The notes under the pieces are model-generated. The model worked only from the letters and a program-made list of their open reading frames with translations, had not been told where the DNA came from and did no database searches. A DNA stretch of 64,000 bases, from the NCBI RefSeq assembly GCF_050003625.1, contig NC_134398.1, positions 97,549,674 through 97,613,673 on the forward strand, in the 5' to 3' direction. Shown here in pieces: positions 27,838 to 39,616 of the stretch. The DNA comes from Haematobia irritans. Its lineage: Eukaryota > Arthropoda > Insecta > Diptera > Muscidae. The position numbers and the translations under genes were made by a program. How positions within the stretch are numbered: position 1 is the stretch's first letter; each line of letters opens with the position of its first letter.

Positions 27838-29130
27838 ACAGGTTGGCTGATAAGTCCCCGGTCTGACACGTAGATGGCGTCACTAGTATTAAATGCATAT
27901 TATTTTTATATAGTACCAACCTTCAAATGATTCGTGTCAAAATTTGACCTCTGTAAGTCAATTAGTTTGTGAGATAGAGCGTCTTTTGTGAAGCAACTTT
28001 TGTTATTGTGAAAAAATGGAAAAAAAGGAATTTCGTATATTGATAAAATACTGTTTTCCGAAGGGAAAAAATACGGTGGAAGCAAAAACTTGGCTTCATA
28101 ATGAGTTTCCGGACTCTGTCCTAGGGAAATCAATTGAACAATTGAAATAATTGATTGGTATGCAAAATTCAAGCGTGGTGAAATGAGCACGGAGGACGGT
28201 GAACGCAGTGGACGCCCGAAAGAGGTGGTTACCGACGAAAATATCAAAACAATCCACAAAATGATTTTGAATGTCCGTAAAATGAAGTTGATCGAGATAG
28301 CAGATGCCTTAAATATACCAAAGGAACGTGTTGGTCATATCTTTCATCAATATTTGGATATACGGAAGCTCTGTGCAAAATGGGTGCCGCGCGAGCTCAC
28401 ATTTGACCAAAAACAACAACGTGTTGATGATTCTGAGCGGTGTTTGCAGCTGTTAACTCGTAATACATCCGAGTTTTCCCGTCGGTATGTGACAATGGAT
28501 GAAACATGGCTCCATCACTACACTCCTGAGTCCAATCGACAGTCGGCTGAGTGGACAGCGACCGGTGAATTGTCTCCGAAGCGTGGAAAGACTCAAAAGT
28601 CCGCTGGCAAAGTAATGGCCTCTGTTTTTTGGGATGCGCATGGAATAATTTTTATCGATTATCTTGAGAAGGGAAAAACCATCAACAGTGACTATTATAT
28701 GGCGTTATTGGAGCGTTTGAATGTCGAAATCGCGGCAAAACGGCCCCATATGAAGAAGAAAAAAGTGTTGTTCCACCAAGACAACGCACCGTGCCACAAG
28801 TCATTGAGAACGATGGCAAAAATTCATAAATTGGGCTTCGAATTGCTTCCCCACCCAGATCTGGCCCCCAGCGACTTTTTCGTGTTCTCAGACCTCAAAA
28901 GGATGCTCGCAGGGAAAAAATTTGGCTGCAATGAAGAGGTGATCGCCGAAACTGAGGCCTATTTTGAGGCAAAACCGAAGGAGTACTACCAAAATGGTAT
29001 CAAAAAATTGGAAGGTCGTTATAATCGTTGTGTTGCTCTTGAAGGAAACTATGGTGAATAATAAAAACGAATTTTGGCAAAAAAAAATTTGTTTTTCTTT
29101 GTTAGACCGGGGACTTATCAGCCAACCTAT
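27838..29130 (+). mobile_element. irritans-type mariner transposon (Himar1-like), defective
   Basis: 1,293 bp with terminal repeats acaggttggctgataagtcc (left) and its near-complement ending ccaacctat (right). Both are flanked by TA (27,836-27,837 and 29,131-29,132). The terminal repeats and protein are very close to the irritans subfamily of mariner first found in horn fly. The transposase has a frame-breaking insertion and an in-frame deletion. Confidence 0.93.
28016..29061 (+). pseudogene. Mariner transposase pseudogene (Himar1-like)
   Basis: The ATG at 28,016 (MEKKEFRILIKY) starts the DNA-binding domain. An ~11-bp insertion near 28,130-28,145 shifts the frame to a stop at about 28,148. 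From 28,183 the rest is open: GRPKEVVTDENI hinge, WVPREL linker, catalytic Asp in VTMDETWLHH, and second Asp in HQDNAPCH. The third Asp (APSDFF) is only 30 residues after the second, not the 34 of mariners, because four codons (the YSP part of the conserved PYSPDLAPSD) are missing. Both changes should abolish activity. The stop is at 29,059-29,061. Confidence 0.93.
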
Positions 29131-30666
29131 TATACCCTGCGCCACACTGTGGAACAGGGTATTATAAGTTAGTGCATATGTTTGCAACACCCAGAAGGAG
29201 ACGAGATAGACACATGGTGTCTTTGGCAAATATGCTCAGGGTGGGCTCTTGAGTCGATATAGCGATGTCCGTCTGTCCGTGAACACATTTTTGTAATAAA
29301 AGTCTAGGTCCCAGTTTTAGTCCATTCGACTTCAAATTTGGCACAAGTACGTGTTTTGGCTCAGAATAGAACCCTATTGATTTTAGAAGAAATCGGTTCA
29401 GATTTAGATATAGCTCCCATATATACCTTTCGCCCGATATGGACTAATACGGTCCCAGAAGCCAGAGTTTTACCCCAATTTGGTTGAAATTTTGCACTAT
29501 GAGTACAATTAGTACACTGAAAAAAAAGCATACCCGGTTCCAAAGATTTTGTCTTTACTTTAAAAATTTTGGTATTGATTCAGAGCCAAAGAAGCGGAGA
29601 ATAAAAGTAAGGATACTTTTAAGACACAATTCTCTTTCCAATTTGGGATTTGTGTACTTGCTTCTAGGAATCAAATTTTAAATTTTCGCTTTTCAGCTTC
29701 TTTTCTTCATATTATATCAAAGTTCTTTAAAAACGTGTTAACGACAACTTTATTTTCCATATTAAGTCTCGACTTCCAGTAGAAATTATGTTGTTTCAAG
29801 TAAGAAACGTCTTTAAAATAAAGTGTTGAAAAACATGTCCTATATTTGAACGATTTTTTGCTTTGTAGTCAAGATGCAAAAAGACAACAAATTTAAAGAA
29901 AATTTTATTAAATTTAAAGAATTTTTCTGAACTATTAAAGTCAAGTTGACCTTAACCCAAACATTTTTTCTTTCATGTTATGATACCCATTTTTAAGTGA
30001 AATCACTTAATTATAAGGACAATACGACTTCATTGAAAAGTTTATCGACTTTTGGACAAAGAAAAAAACTTTATATTGGAGAAATGCGTCTTCTATGCTA
30101 AGCTAAATTTGCATTCGTATTTTAAAGACATGAAATCTTTGACCTCACGACAATAATTTTTTTCAGTGTAGTGTAGTCAAGTGTGCCAAATTTTATTGAA
30201 ATCGGTTCAGATTTAGATATAGCTCCCATATATATGTTTTTTCTGATTTCGACAAAAATGGTCAAAATACCAATATTTTCCTTGTAAAATCGCCACTGCT
30301 TAGTCGAAAAGTTGTAAAAAATGACTCTAATTTTCCTAAGCTTCTTATACATATTTATCGAGCGATAAATCATAAATAAACTTTTGCAAAGTTTCCTTAA
30401 AATTGCTTCAGATTTAAATGTTTCCCATATTTTTTACTAACATCGTGTTCCACCCTAGTGCATTAGCCGACTTAAATTTGAGTCTATAGATTTTGTAGAA
30501 GTCTATCAAATTCTGTCCAGACCGAGTGATATTTAAATGTATGTATTTGGGACAAACCTTTATATATAGCCCCCAACACATTTGACGGATGTGATATGGT
30601 ATCGAAAATTTAGATGTACAAAGTGGTGCAGGGTATAATATAGTCGGCCCCGCCCGACTTTAGACT
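29131..30666 (+). repeat. Family A interspersed repeat with nested MITE H
   Basis: It begins tataccctgcgccacactgt and ends gtgcagggtataatatag followed by a small hairpin (agtcgg...ccgact, 30,642-30,659) and cttactttttt. The first and last 8 bp (taccctgc/gcagggta) are inverted. Internal phrases such as atcggttcagatttagatat and agctcccatatata recur in copy 2. MITE H sits at 29,514-30,169. Class unknown; non-coding. Confidence 0.65.
29514..30169. mobile_element. MITE family H, copy 1
   Basis: Termini acactgaaaaaaaagc and tttttttcagtgt are inverted. Core phrases include ttccaaagattttg and tttggtattgattc. A second copy of almost the same length is at 31,707-32,360 and a partial one at 36,200-36,478. 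Non-coding. Confidence 0.7.
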
Positions 30667-31469
30667 TTCCTTACTTTTTTTCAGTGTGTTCTTCTAATCA
30701 AACTTTCTTATAGCAAAAACAAAATCGGAAATGATTTTTGTTTGCTTAAATTTCCTTTGGGAGGAATGAATTAGTTTTTGCGTGTAGCATCAATATCAAT
30801 TACATTCTTTCAGAAAAATATCAAATCAATTTGAATAAAATGTTGTTTGTAGGAAAATGGGTACTTTGGAAATTTTTAGTAGAAATTGCTGCATTTTTTA
30901 TTAAATTTAAAAAGAAACATTGTTATATAAAATCTCTAATGTTGAGATATCGACTTGTTAAAATTGTTCCGTTGTTTTTTTAATTTTGGTAACTGCGGCA
31001 GCATTTTTCATTAAATTTTATAAATTTTTGGTATGAAAATGTATACTCAAAAAAGTGTGAACCTATATGACACTAAGTTCATATGACATTTAGTTCATGG
31101 AATTGTTAAGTTTTGAGAAAGTTTTCTCGACTTTAATAAATTGTTATGTACGTTAAAAAGAGGGAAAATTATACAAAAATGAAGCATACAGATTTTCTCA
31201 ATTGATATATCCAAACTAAAATTTCGTTTGGGGGAAGAATTATTTTTAAAATCCTTTAAAATAGAAGTTTTTTATTAACTTTTATTTTTTATTCCGAATA
31301 ATGGAACATGGGGGTATATTTTGGAAGATTTTGTGCGACGGATACCAAATCCAATTTATATGCAGAAAGAAAAGAAAAAAATATGGAAAGATAATTTCTT
31401 TAAAAGTAATAAAATTAAATAAAGAAAATACTTCATAAATATAGGAAATTTCGTTTGTATAAAGCTTCA
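30667..31469. other. Family E end fragment plus unassigned AT-rich sequence
   Basis: 30,670-30,795 repeats 27,395-27,505 (E terminus and linker). 31,040-31,200 is a diverged family E piece (gttcatggaattgttaag). The rest holds nothing I can name. Confidence 0.5.
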
Positions 31470-32600
31470 TTCCGGAGTAAATTATTATAACCATTACAGC
31501 ATTGTGCAACACAGTATTATAAGTTAGTACACCCAGAAAGAAACAAGATTGAAAATATTGCTCAAGGCCGGCGTCTGAGCCGATCTTGCTATATCCGTCT
31601 GTTTGCTCACACAATTTTGCATTCAAAGTTATAGTTCGCTCGGCTCCTAAAGCCTAAAACTCTGGCCTTGATTTACTTCAAATTTTGCACAAAAACCGAA
31701 ATTAGTACACTCAAAAAAAGTTTACTTGGATCCAAAGATTTTGACCTTCCTTTAAGGATTTTGGTATTGATTCCGAGCCAAAGATGCGGCTTCTTTAAAG
31801 TGAAGACAATTTTTACGGACCTCCCTGGCTTTAAATCTAGGATCGATAAAATTAAAATTGGATACATATCTCCTTCATCGACTTTTTATTCTCTGTTTGC
31901 GATATATTAATAAAGGTATTCATGTACAAACAAATTCCAGTTTCAAAATCCAAATTATGCCAAGCAAAAACTGTTTTCTTAATGCTAAAAAAAACTTTAA
32001 ACCAAAGATGCAAATCCTTAAAATAAGTCTTAGCCTATTTTTGAAGCATTTTTATCTTAAATTTAAAAATTCAATATGTCAGTTGAGTTAAAGACGATTT
32101 CTTTAAATTAAAAATGTTTTTCTTTATTTTAAGGACCATTTGCCTTACTTCAAAGATCTACAACTTCAACAGAACGCGCAAAATTTCAATATTTGTGTCC
32201 TAAATTTAATGGAAAAAAATTTTGAAGCAAGGATTATAAACCTTCTTTTAATTAAAATGTCATTATTTTAAAGATTTTTGTCCTTAGCATTGAGTAAATT
32301 TCGAGTCCTAAAATTTAAGTTGCGTAATCTTGCATATTAGGTCAATATTTTTTTCAGTGTAGTATCGTTAAGTTTCTATATCCAATATGTATATTTCGCC
32401 CGATTTACACCTATATAACCACATCCCTTCAGTGTAAGATATTTTCACTCCGATTCATTTAAATTTTACGCAGAGAGAAAAAGATAATATTCTATCTATT
32501 CATGCCAAAGATGTGGTTGAAATCGGTTCAAATTCAAATATAGCTCTCATATATATCTTTTGTCGGATTGACACTGTTATAACCACAAACTCAGAACTGC
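31470..32600 (+). repeat. Family A, diverged copy 2
   Basis: Phrases cagtattataagttagtaca, cagaaagaaacaagattg and cggttcaaattcaaatatag correspond to family A copy 1. MITE H lies at the same relative position as in copy 1. The terminal hairpin is not recognisable. Confidence 0.55.
31707..32360. mobile_element. MITE family H, copy 2
   Basis: Termini acactcaaaaaaagtt and tttttttcagtgt. Length and internal order match copy 1 with substantial divergence. Confidence 0.65.
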
Positions 32601-32689
32601 CAATTTTGCCGATTTTCCGATTTTTTTACCAAATTAAAAAAAAAATTTTTTTGAAGTTGTTGATCAAATTCTTGTGGTTAAGATATAAA

Positions 32690-33170
32690 CAAATGTTGTT
32701 TTATTCGAAAGAAATGTTTTATATTGAATTTATAGAAAATTTTGTTAACATTTTATTTCTAAAGAAAAAGTTGTCAAAATTTTATTTCTATAGAAAATTT
32801 CGTCAAAATTTTATTTTTTTTTCAAATTTTTTTTTCTATATAATATGTTGTCAAAATTTAATTTCTATAGAAAATTTCTTAAAAATTTTATTTCTATAGA
32901 AAATGTTGTCAAAAATTTTATTTCTATAGAAAATTTTGTCAAAACTTTATATCTGTAGAAAATTTTTGCACATTTTTATTTCTATAGAACATTCTTGCAA
33001 AAATTTATGTATATAGAACATTTTTGTCAATTTTTTTATTGTAAATTCTTTATTATTTTATTGCTAAAAAATGTTTGCAAAATTTCATTTCTATAGAAAA
33101 TTTCGTCAACATTTGATTTTTATAGAAGATTTTGTTAATTTGATTTCTATAGAAAATTGTACCTCCTTAT
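32690..33170. repeat. ~29-bp minisatellite (ttttgtcaaaattttatttctatagaa type)
   Basis: Roughly 15 diverged repeats built on aaaattttatttctatag and aaaattttgtc. The same unit occurs at 34,975-35,390, 35,585-35,935 (inverted) and 38,795-39,040. Apparent ORFs here are by-products. Confidence 0.85.
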
Positions 33171-33574
33171 TAGAGAGTCAATCAATAAGAGTTTTATGAT
33201 CAAATTTTGGAAATTGGTTGCCCGATACGTATATACTAAAGATCTTTATTGTTATATTTAAATAAAAATCACAAAAATATTTGTTTTTTTTTTTGTTTTT
33301 ACAAAGCTGAATTCATTATTCTTTTGTTGTTGGAATGCATAGTAACGTATGTTAATTTTCTGTTTTTTATATGAAATAAACACTTATGTTGTTAACCAAA
33401 AATTTAGTTTGGTTTTAATATTATTTACATTGCAGATTTTTTGACAATTTTTAAAATAGAAATGACGATTATGACAATTTATTCGGAAAATAGTGACGAT
33501 TTTTCTTGAAATTTTATTGGCAGTCCTGCACAAAGCCCAAAGTTTTATAGCTTTCTCTCAAATTAGATTCATAT
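33171..33574. other. Unassigned AT-rich sequence
   Basis: No gene, RNA or clear repeat in these ~400 bp. Confidence 0.4.
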
Positions 33575-34072
33575 ACCGAAAAAACAGTGAACCCTCCAGG
33601 AAGAAAACTTTTGGTTAATTTTAGAAAATGTTGAATATTTGTAGAAAATTTTAACTAAAAAATATTACAATCGCTGGCATCACGCCGATATCACAAAAAT
33701 AAGTAAATAATTTTCGACAAATTCAAGAAAATTTATTAGACATAATTAATTTTTTTCATTTGTTCAAGAAAATTTTGTAATTTGAAGGAAAAAATCGGAG
33801 TTCAAAATTGCAAGAATGTGTTTATTGACATACGAAGTTTAGTAAAAGTTACAAATTTAGAGAAATAATGAACTAGTTTGTTAGAAATACGAATTTAGTA
33901 TATCTTTATGCTTAGTTTATGTATAATTTTTTTCCCATTTTTAGTTAGTTTAACTGACGTACGCAAAAACTTATTAGAGTAAAGGAAACTTTCTCCAAAC
34001 ATAATAATTCCATGAACTAAAATAAAGTTAAAGTGGCTTTAGTGAAATAGAGAGTTCACTTTTTGTGAGTGT
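33575..34072 (-). mobile_element. MITE-like family E, near-complete copy
   Basis: About 498 bp, in inverted orientation relative to 26,748. Termini gaaaaaacagtgaaccctcc and gagttcactttttgtgagtg. Contains caatcgctggcatcacgccg. Without the SINE this shows the native size of the element. Confidence 0.75.
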
Positions 34073-34500
34073 AGACCACGAGGCCAATGTTTTACTTCGA
34101 AAATTTACCCGCTTGAGTACATAAAATTGGCAACTTTTAAGCGCGCTGTACTTTGTTTATAAATGAAATTAGGCAACGTGTCTGTTACGTTTTTTGTTTT
34201 TTAATTCCTCTAACGAGGATTGTCTTCGGCTGTGTGCGTGGCCAGTAATCTCGTCTGGAAGTAGAACTGATTGACTGTATGTGTTGTTTGGACATTGATA
34301 GTTATTGTACTAATTGAACGGCGATGGGAATAAGAGCTGCGTAGCTCAGTGGGTAGTGGGTTTGGTAACCAACTTTATGGTCCGCGGTTCGAATCTCCGT
34401 CCAAGCGAAAAATATTTAATAAACAGTTTTTTTTATATATAGTTTGTATTACAGAAATAGGTGCTAAGAACTAAATAAACCTCGTGGAAGTGAGAACATT
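34073..34500 (+). repeat. Family T element, copy 4 (5' part diverged)
   Basis: From about 34,205 (gaggattgtcttcggctgtg) it follows family T through the tRNA-like domain to ggtgctaagaactaaataaa at 34,460. The leading ~130 bp are unassigned. Confidence 0.6.
34334..34406 (+). other. tRNA-like sequence in family T copy 4
   Basis: A box tagctcagtgg and B box ggttcgaatc. The T-arm pairs better here (ccgtcc side) than in the other copies, but there is no acceptor stem. Confidence 0.65.
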
Positions 34501-35400
34501 TTTATTCCCTCCACCATAGGATGGGGTTATATTAACTTTGTCACTCCGTTTGTAATACATCGAAATATTGCTCTAAAACCCCATAAAGTTTATATATTCT
34601 GGGGCGTGGTGAAATGTTGAGTCGATTTAAGCATGTCCGTCCGTTGGTTCAAATCACGCTAACTTCCGAACGAAACATGATATCGAGGAGCAAAATTCAT
34701 TCGATTCGTGTTAGTATATGGTCTCTAACAACCATGCAAAGATTGCTCTATATCGGTTCATAACTATATATAGCCCCCATATAAACCGATCCCCAGATTT
34801 GATCTCCGGAACCTCTTGGAGGAGCAAAATTCATTCGATTCGGTTGAAATTTGGTACATGGCGTTAGTATATGGCCGCTAACAGCCATGCAACAATTGGT
34901 CCATACCGGTCTTTAGTTATATATAGTCGATGGCCAATCACACAAAAATTGGTCTATATCGCCAAAAATAATCTACCAAAACTTTATTTCTATAGAAATG
35001 TTGTAAAAAGTAATATTTCTATAAAATGTTTTGCCAAAATTTTATTTCTATAGATAATTTTGTCAAAATTTTATTACAATAGAAAGTTTTGTCAAAATTT
35101 TATTTCTATAAAAAATTTTGTCAAAATTATATTTCTAGGAAATTTTATCAACATTTTATTTCTATAGAAAGTTTTGTCAAAATTTTATTTCTATAGAAAA
35201 TTTTCTCAAAATTTTCTATAGAAATAAAAAGTTTTGTCAACATTTTATTTCTATAGGAAAGTTTGTCAAAATTTTATTTCTATAGAAAATGTTGTACAAA
35301 TTTTATTACTATAGAAAGTTTTGTCAAAATTTTATTTCTATAGTAAATTTTGTCAAAAATTTATTTCTATAGAATTTTTTATATATAGATTTTTGTTTAT
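34501..35400 (+). repeat. Family B copy 2 with minisatellite tail
   Basis: It begins ccctccaccataggatgggg and follows family B (gtcgtggtgaaat, gtccgtccg, cacgctaacttccgaacgaa) with about two units of the internal ~152-bp repeat, then the 29-bp minisatellite from about 34,975. The right end is not recognised. Confidence 0.65.
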
Positions 35401-35584
35401 CTAAAATTTAATTTGGAGGTGAGAATTATTTTTTTGGGTGCTGCGTCGATATCAATTCTACTCTTTCAGGAACTTTTACGAATTACGTGGGTTGCAAAAA
35501 CACTTGCCAATAGCAAGGTATCTTAAAACTTCTTTACACCGTCTTCTTAATTGTAAGTTGGTTTGATTAAATTTGACAGAAATA
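35401..35584. other. Unassigned sequence
   Basis: Nothing recognisable apart from similarity of ggtatcttaaaacttc to the family B end. Confidence 0.35.
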
Positions 35585-35940
35585 AAATTTTGAAAACATT
35601 TTCTATAGAATTAAAATTTTGACAAAAAAATTGACAAATGTTGAACAAATTTTTTATAGAAATAAAATATTGACAAAATTTTCGATAGAAATAAAATTTT
35701 GATAAAATTTTCTATAGAAATAAAATTTTGACAAAGTTTTCTACAGAAATAAAATATTGACAAAATTTTCGACAGAAATAAAAAAATAAAATTTTGGCAA
35801 ACTTTTCTATAGAAATAAAATTTTGACAAACTTTTCTATAGAAATAAAATTTTGACAAAACTTTCTATAGAAATAAAATGTTGATAAAATGTTCTATAGA
35901 AATAAAATTTTGACAAAATTTTCTTTTGAAATAAGAACGC
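35585..35940. repeat. 29-bp minisatellite, inverted orientation
   Basis: About a dozen repeats of the complement unit (ctatagaaataaaattttga). Orientation is opposite to the three other arrays. Confidence 0.85.
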
Positions 35941-36199
35941 CTTCCAGTACCAACTTACAAGTTACAAAAATTAAATGTGATTTCTTTCTGGTTTGTTGAA
36001 GTACACGGATGTCTTCCAGTACAAATTTGTAATGATTATCAAAAATTATCGGGTTCTCGCCAATATGTTAATTCAGTTAAAAATGTACGAAGTTGTTTCA
36101 TACAAACTACAAAAAAATTGAAGAACTTTTTTTCGTGAAAAGAACGAAATCTTTCGTACTTTGAATGAAATTTGTCGTTCCGTTTACAAAGAAATTTGT
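35941..36199. other. Unassigned sequence
   Basis: No gene; tcttccagtacaaa occurs as a short duplication. Confidence 0.35.
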
Positions 36200-36478
36200 T
36201 TCAGGGAAGTCAAGATACAAAATGCCAACAATATTAAACACAATTTTATTAATTTTGTAGAATTTTTCAGAACTATTAAAACCAAGTAAAACAAAATTTT
36301 CTTTCATGTCAGGATATCCAATTTTAACTATAAGTACAAATCGACTTTTTTGAAAAGTCGATCGACTTTTAGGCAGGGAAAAAACTTTATATCAAAGAAA
36401 TGGGTCTAAAAAAATTGGATTCGTATTTGAAGAACATGAAATCATTGGCCTCAAAACAATATTTTCTTGAGTGTGAAC
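36200..36478 (+). repeat. MITE family H, partial copy 3
   Basis: Matches 29,860-30,169 (gatcgactttt, ggcctcaaaacaatattttc) and ends tcttgagtgt. The left half is missing. Confidence 0.6.
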
Positions 36479-36505
36479 TGAGTAAGATCGACTTCAACAT
36501 TCCCT

Positions 36506-36955
36506 ACATTCAAAATTAAGTGAACACTATATTTCACTAAAGCCAATTTAACTTTATTTTTTCTTAATGCAAATGCGTACGTCAGTTGAATGAACTAAAA
36601 AACGCGATAAAATTAAGCGTAAAAAATTTTCTAAATTCGTACTTCGCACAAAATAGTTTATTATTTCTTTAAATTTGTAAATTTTACTACAATTGCGATC
36701 ATCTTGAACTTATGGTACTAAAGACATTCTTGCAATTTTGAATACCATTTTTTTCCTTCAAACTACAAAATTTTTTTAACAAGTGAAAAAAAAAAAATAA
36801 ATATGTTTAGTCAATTTTCTTGAATTTGTTGAAAAACATTTACTTATTTTTGTGATACCGGCGTGGGGTCAGCGTTTGTAATACTGTTTAGTTAAAATTT
36901 TCTAAAATAAACCGAAAGTTTTCTTCCTGGTTCACTGTTTTTTTTTTCAGTGTAG
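36506..36955 (+). mobile_element. MITE-like family E, copy 4
   Basis: Termini acattcaaaattaagtgaac and ggttcactgttttttttttc. Interior as in other copies (ttgtaaattttactacaatt). Confidence 0.7.
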
Positions 36956-37394
36956 TTTTGCCTACAAAACGTCAAAATGGACCTTAGGAATTGTAAAAGC
37001 CTCAGTCAGCAATTGCAAAATTAATTCACAAACAATACGACATTTCAAATAATCAAAAAATTTGTGTGTTAATTGCGAGACCCTTCAAAATATCTTTCAC
37101 TTAATTACATCCACAATTTTTTGTAAAATAAACAGGACAGACTAAGATTTTATGGCCATCTTCCAAACCTAGCAAAAAAGTGTCCCAAAAAGTATTGAAA
37201 ATGTTATTTTTCGATCCAGAAGTGGTGTGAAATTGGCGCAGAAGCGATGTATTTAACATGGGCTTGTCATAGGATGGATGTCCATCATTTCAACGGCCGA
37301 TGCACTGAACTTGCATAACATATAGTTTGCTAATATTTCAGCCTGTTTTGTAATGCTATTAACGGTGCGTATTTGTAAAATAATGATTCTTTTT
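36956..37394. other. Unassigned sequence
   Basis: No gene, RNA or repeat recognised in these ~440 bp. Confidence 0.4.
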
Positions 37395-37599
37395 TATACC
37401 CTCCACCATAGGATGGGGGTATATTAACATTGTCATTCCGTTTGTAACACATCGAAATATTGCTCTAAGACCCCATAAAGTATATATATTCTTGGTCGTG
37501 GTGAAATTCTGGGTCGACCTGAGCATGTCCGTCCGTCAGTCTGTTGAAATCACGCTAACTTCCGAACGAAACAATCTATCGACTTGAAACATGGCACCA

Positions 37600-38760
37600 G
37601 TAGTTGTTATTGATGTAGGTCGGATGGTATTGAAAATGGGCCATATCGGTCCACTTTTACGTATAGCCCCCATATAAACGGACCCCCAAATTTGGCTTAC
37701 GATTGCTCTAAGAGAAGCAAATTTCATCCGATCCGGCTGAAATTTGGTACATGGTGTTAGTATATGGTCTCTAACAACCATGCAAAAATTGGTCCATATC
37801 GGTCCACTTTTACGTATAGCCCCCATATAAATGGCCCCCAAATTTGGCTTGCGATTGCTCTCAAAAAAGCAAATTTCTTCCGATCAGGCTGAAATTTGGT
37901 ACACGGTGTCAGTATATGGTCTCTAACAACCATGCAAAAATTGGTCCACTTTTACGTATAGCCCCCATATAAACGGCCCCCAAATTTGGCTTGCGATTGC
38001 TCTAAGAGAAGCAAATTTCATCCTATCCGGCTGAAATTTCGTACATGGTGTTAGTATATGGTCTCTAACAACCATGCAAAAATTGGTCCACTTCGGTCCA
38101 TAATTATATATAGCACCCATATAAACGGACCCCCAAATTTGGCTTGCGATTGCTCTAAGAGAAGCAAATTTCATCCGATCCGGCTGAAATTTGGTACATG
38201 GTGTTAATTTATTGTCTCTACCAGCCATACAAATATTGGTCCACATCGGTTCATAATTATATATAGCCCCCATATAAACCGAACCCCAGATTTGGCTTGC
38301 GGAGGCTCAAAGAGAAGCAAATTTCATCCGATACGGCTGAAATTTGGTGCATGGTATTAATATATAGTCTCTAACAACCATGCAAAAATTGGTCCAAATC
38401 GGTCCATAATTATATATAGCCCCCATATAAACCGATCCCCAGATTTGAACTCCGGAGCCTCTTAGAGGAGCAAAATTCATCCGATCCGGTTGAAATTTGG
38501 TACGTGGTGTTAGTATATGGTCTCTAACAACCATGCAAAAATTGGTCCATATCGGTCCATAATTATATATAGCCCCCATATAAACCGATTCCCAGATTTG
38601 GTTTGCGGATCCTCTAAGAGAAGCAAATTTCATCCGATCAGGTTGAAATTTGCAACGTGGTATTAATATATGGCCGCTAATAACCATGCCAAAATTGGTC
38701 CATATCGGTCTATAGTTATATATAGCCGATCCCCAATCACACAAAAATTGGTCCATATCG
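37600..38760. repeat. ~152-bp tandem repeats inside family B
   Basis: About seven to eight units, each with aaatttcatccgatccggct, tatggtctctaacaacca, and tagcccccatataaac. Spacing between gagaagcaaatttcatcc copies is 152-155 bp. Minus-strand frames running through it are by-products of the repeat. Confidence 0.9.
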
Positions 38761-38794
38761 GTTCATAATCATGCTTGCCACTCGAGCAAAAATA

Positions 38795-39040
38795 ATCTAG
38801 AAAAATTTTATTTCTATAGAAAATTTTGTCAAAATTTTATTTCTATAGAAAATTTTGTCGAAATTTTATTCCTATAGAAAATTTTGTCAAATTTTATTTC
38901 TATAGAAAATTTTGGCAAAATTTTATTTCTGTAGAAAATGTTGTCAAAATTTTAATTCTATAGAGAATGTTTTCAAAATTTTAAATCTTTTGAAAATTTT
39001 GTAAAAATTGTATTTCTATAGAAAATTTTGTCAAATTTAA
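38795..39040. repeat. 29-bp minisatellite inside family B
   Basis: Around nine units of aaattttatttctatagaaa alternating with attttgtc. Confidence 0.85.
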
Positions 39041-39272
39041 TTATATACGTATTTAATCGGCCATTTTAAGTTTAATATATACCACGTATGGACTACGTGG
39101 TATAAATTACGGTATTAGGAAGTTTTAAGATACCTTGTCATCGGCAAAAGTTACCGCAACCCAAGTAATTCGATTGTGGATGACAGTCTTCAGTAGAAGT
39201 TTCTACGCAATCCATGGTGGAGGGTACATAAGCTTCGGCCTGGCCGAACTTACGGCCGTATATACTTGTTTT

Positions 39273-39407
39273 TAACTATTAGTGTTATTTTATTTGTACA
39301 TGGACGAAAAGACTGTTTTCATATATTTCGGTGTAAAAATGATATGTTTGGAACTCAAATATTTAACATATTACTTTTAAGTGCAAGCATATAATGGTCA
39401 TATAGAC
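39273..39407. other. Unassigned sequence
   Basis: Short AT-rich spacer; nothing recognised. Confidence 0.35.
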
Positions 39408-39616
39408 TACCCAGCAAAAAGTTTCGAAGTTGTTCCAATGGCACAGCTTTAAATTCACTTCTTAAAATGCCCGACCAAAGATGTCCTACACAGCAAGTTA
39501 TTTTAATTCACTTTTTTCATATTTTTAAGGGTTAATTTTAACTTTGTTTAACACCACTTCAGGATCTAAAACTAACATTTTTACTATTCGTTTGGATACT
39601 CTTTTGTTGCTGGGTA
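39408..39616. mobile_element. MITE family F, copy 2 (short)
   Basis: Termini tacccagcaaaaagt and gttgctgggta. 209 bp against 507 bp for copy 1. Non-coding. Confidence 0.7.

Larger units (their letters stand above)
37396..39272 (+). repeat. Family B interspersed repeat, full copy
   Basis: It begins with taccctccaccat (37,397) and its inverted copy atggtggagggta occurs near the right end (39,214). A 7-bp hairpin ttcggcc-t-ggccgaa (39,234-39,248) and a tail acttacggccgtatatactt follow. The interior has tandem ~152-bp repeats (37,600-38,760) and a 29-bp minisatellite (38,795-39,040). Elements with these ends are common in higher flies, but I cannot assign a class. No transposase is present. Confidence 0.7.

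Noticed and set aside
32513..32899. 128-codon frame in family A / minisatellite
   Set aside because: Lys/Phe/Ile-rich translation of AT-rich repeat with no start context or homology.
37536..38756. Minus-strand frames of 100-150 codons
   Set aside because: They repeat the same ~50-residue phrase because they read the 152-bp tandem units of family B.
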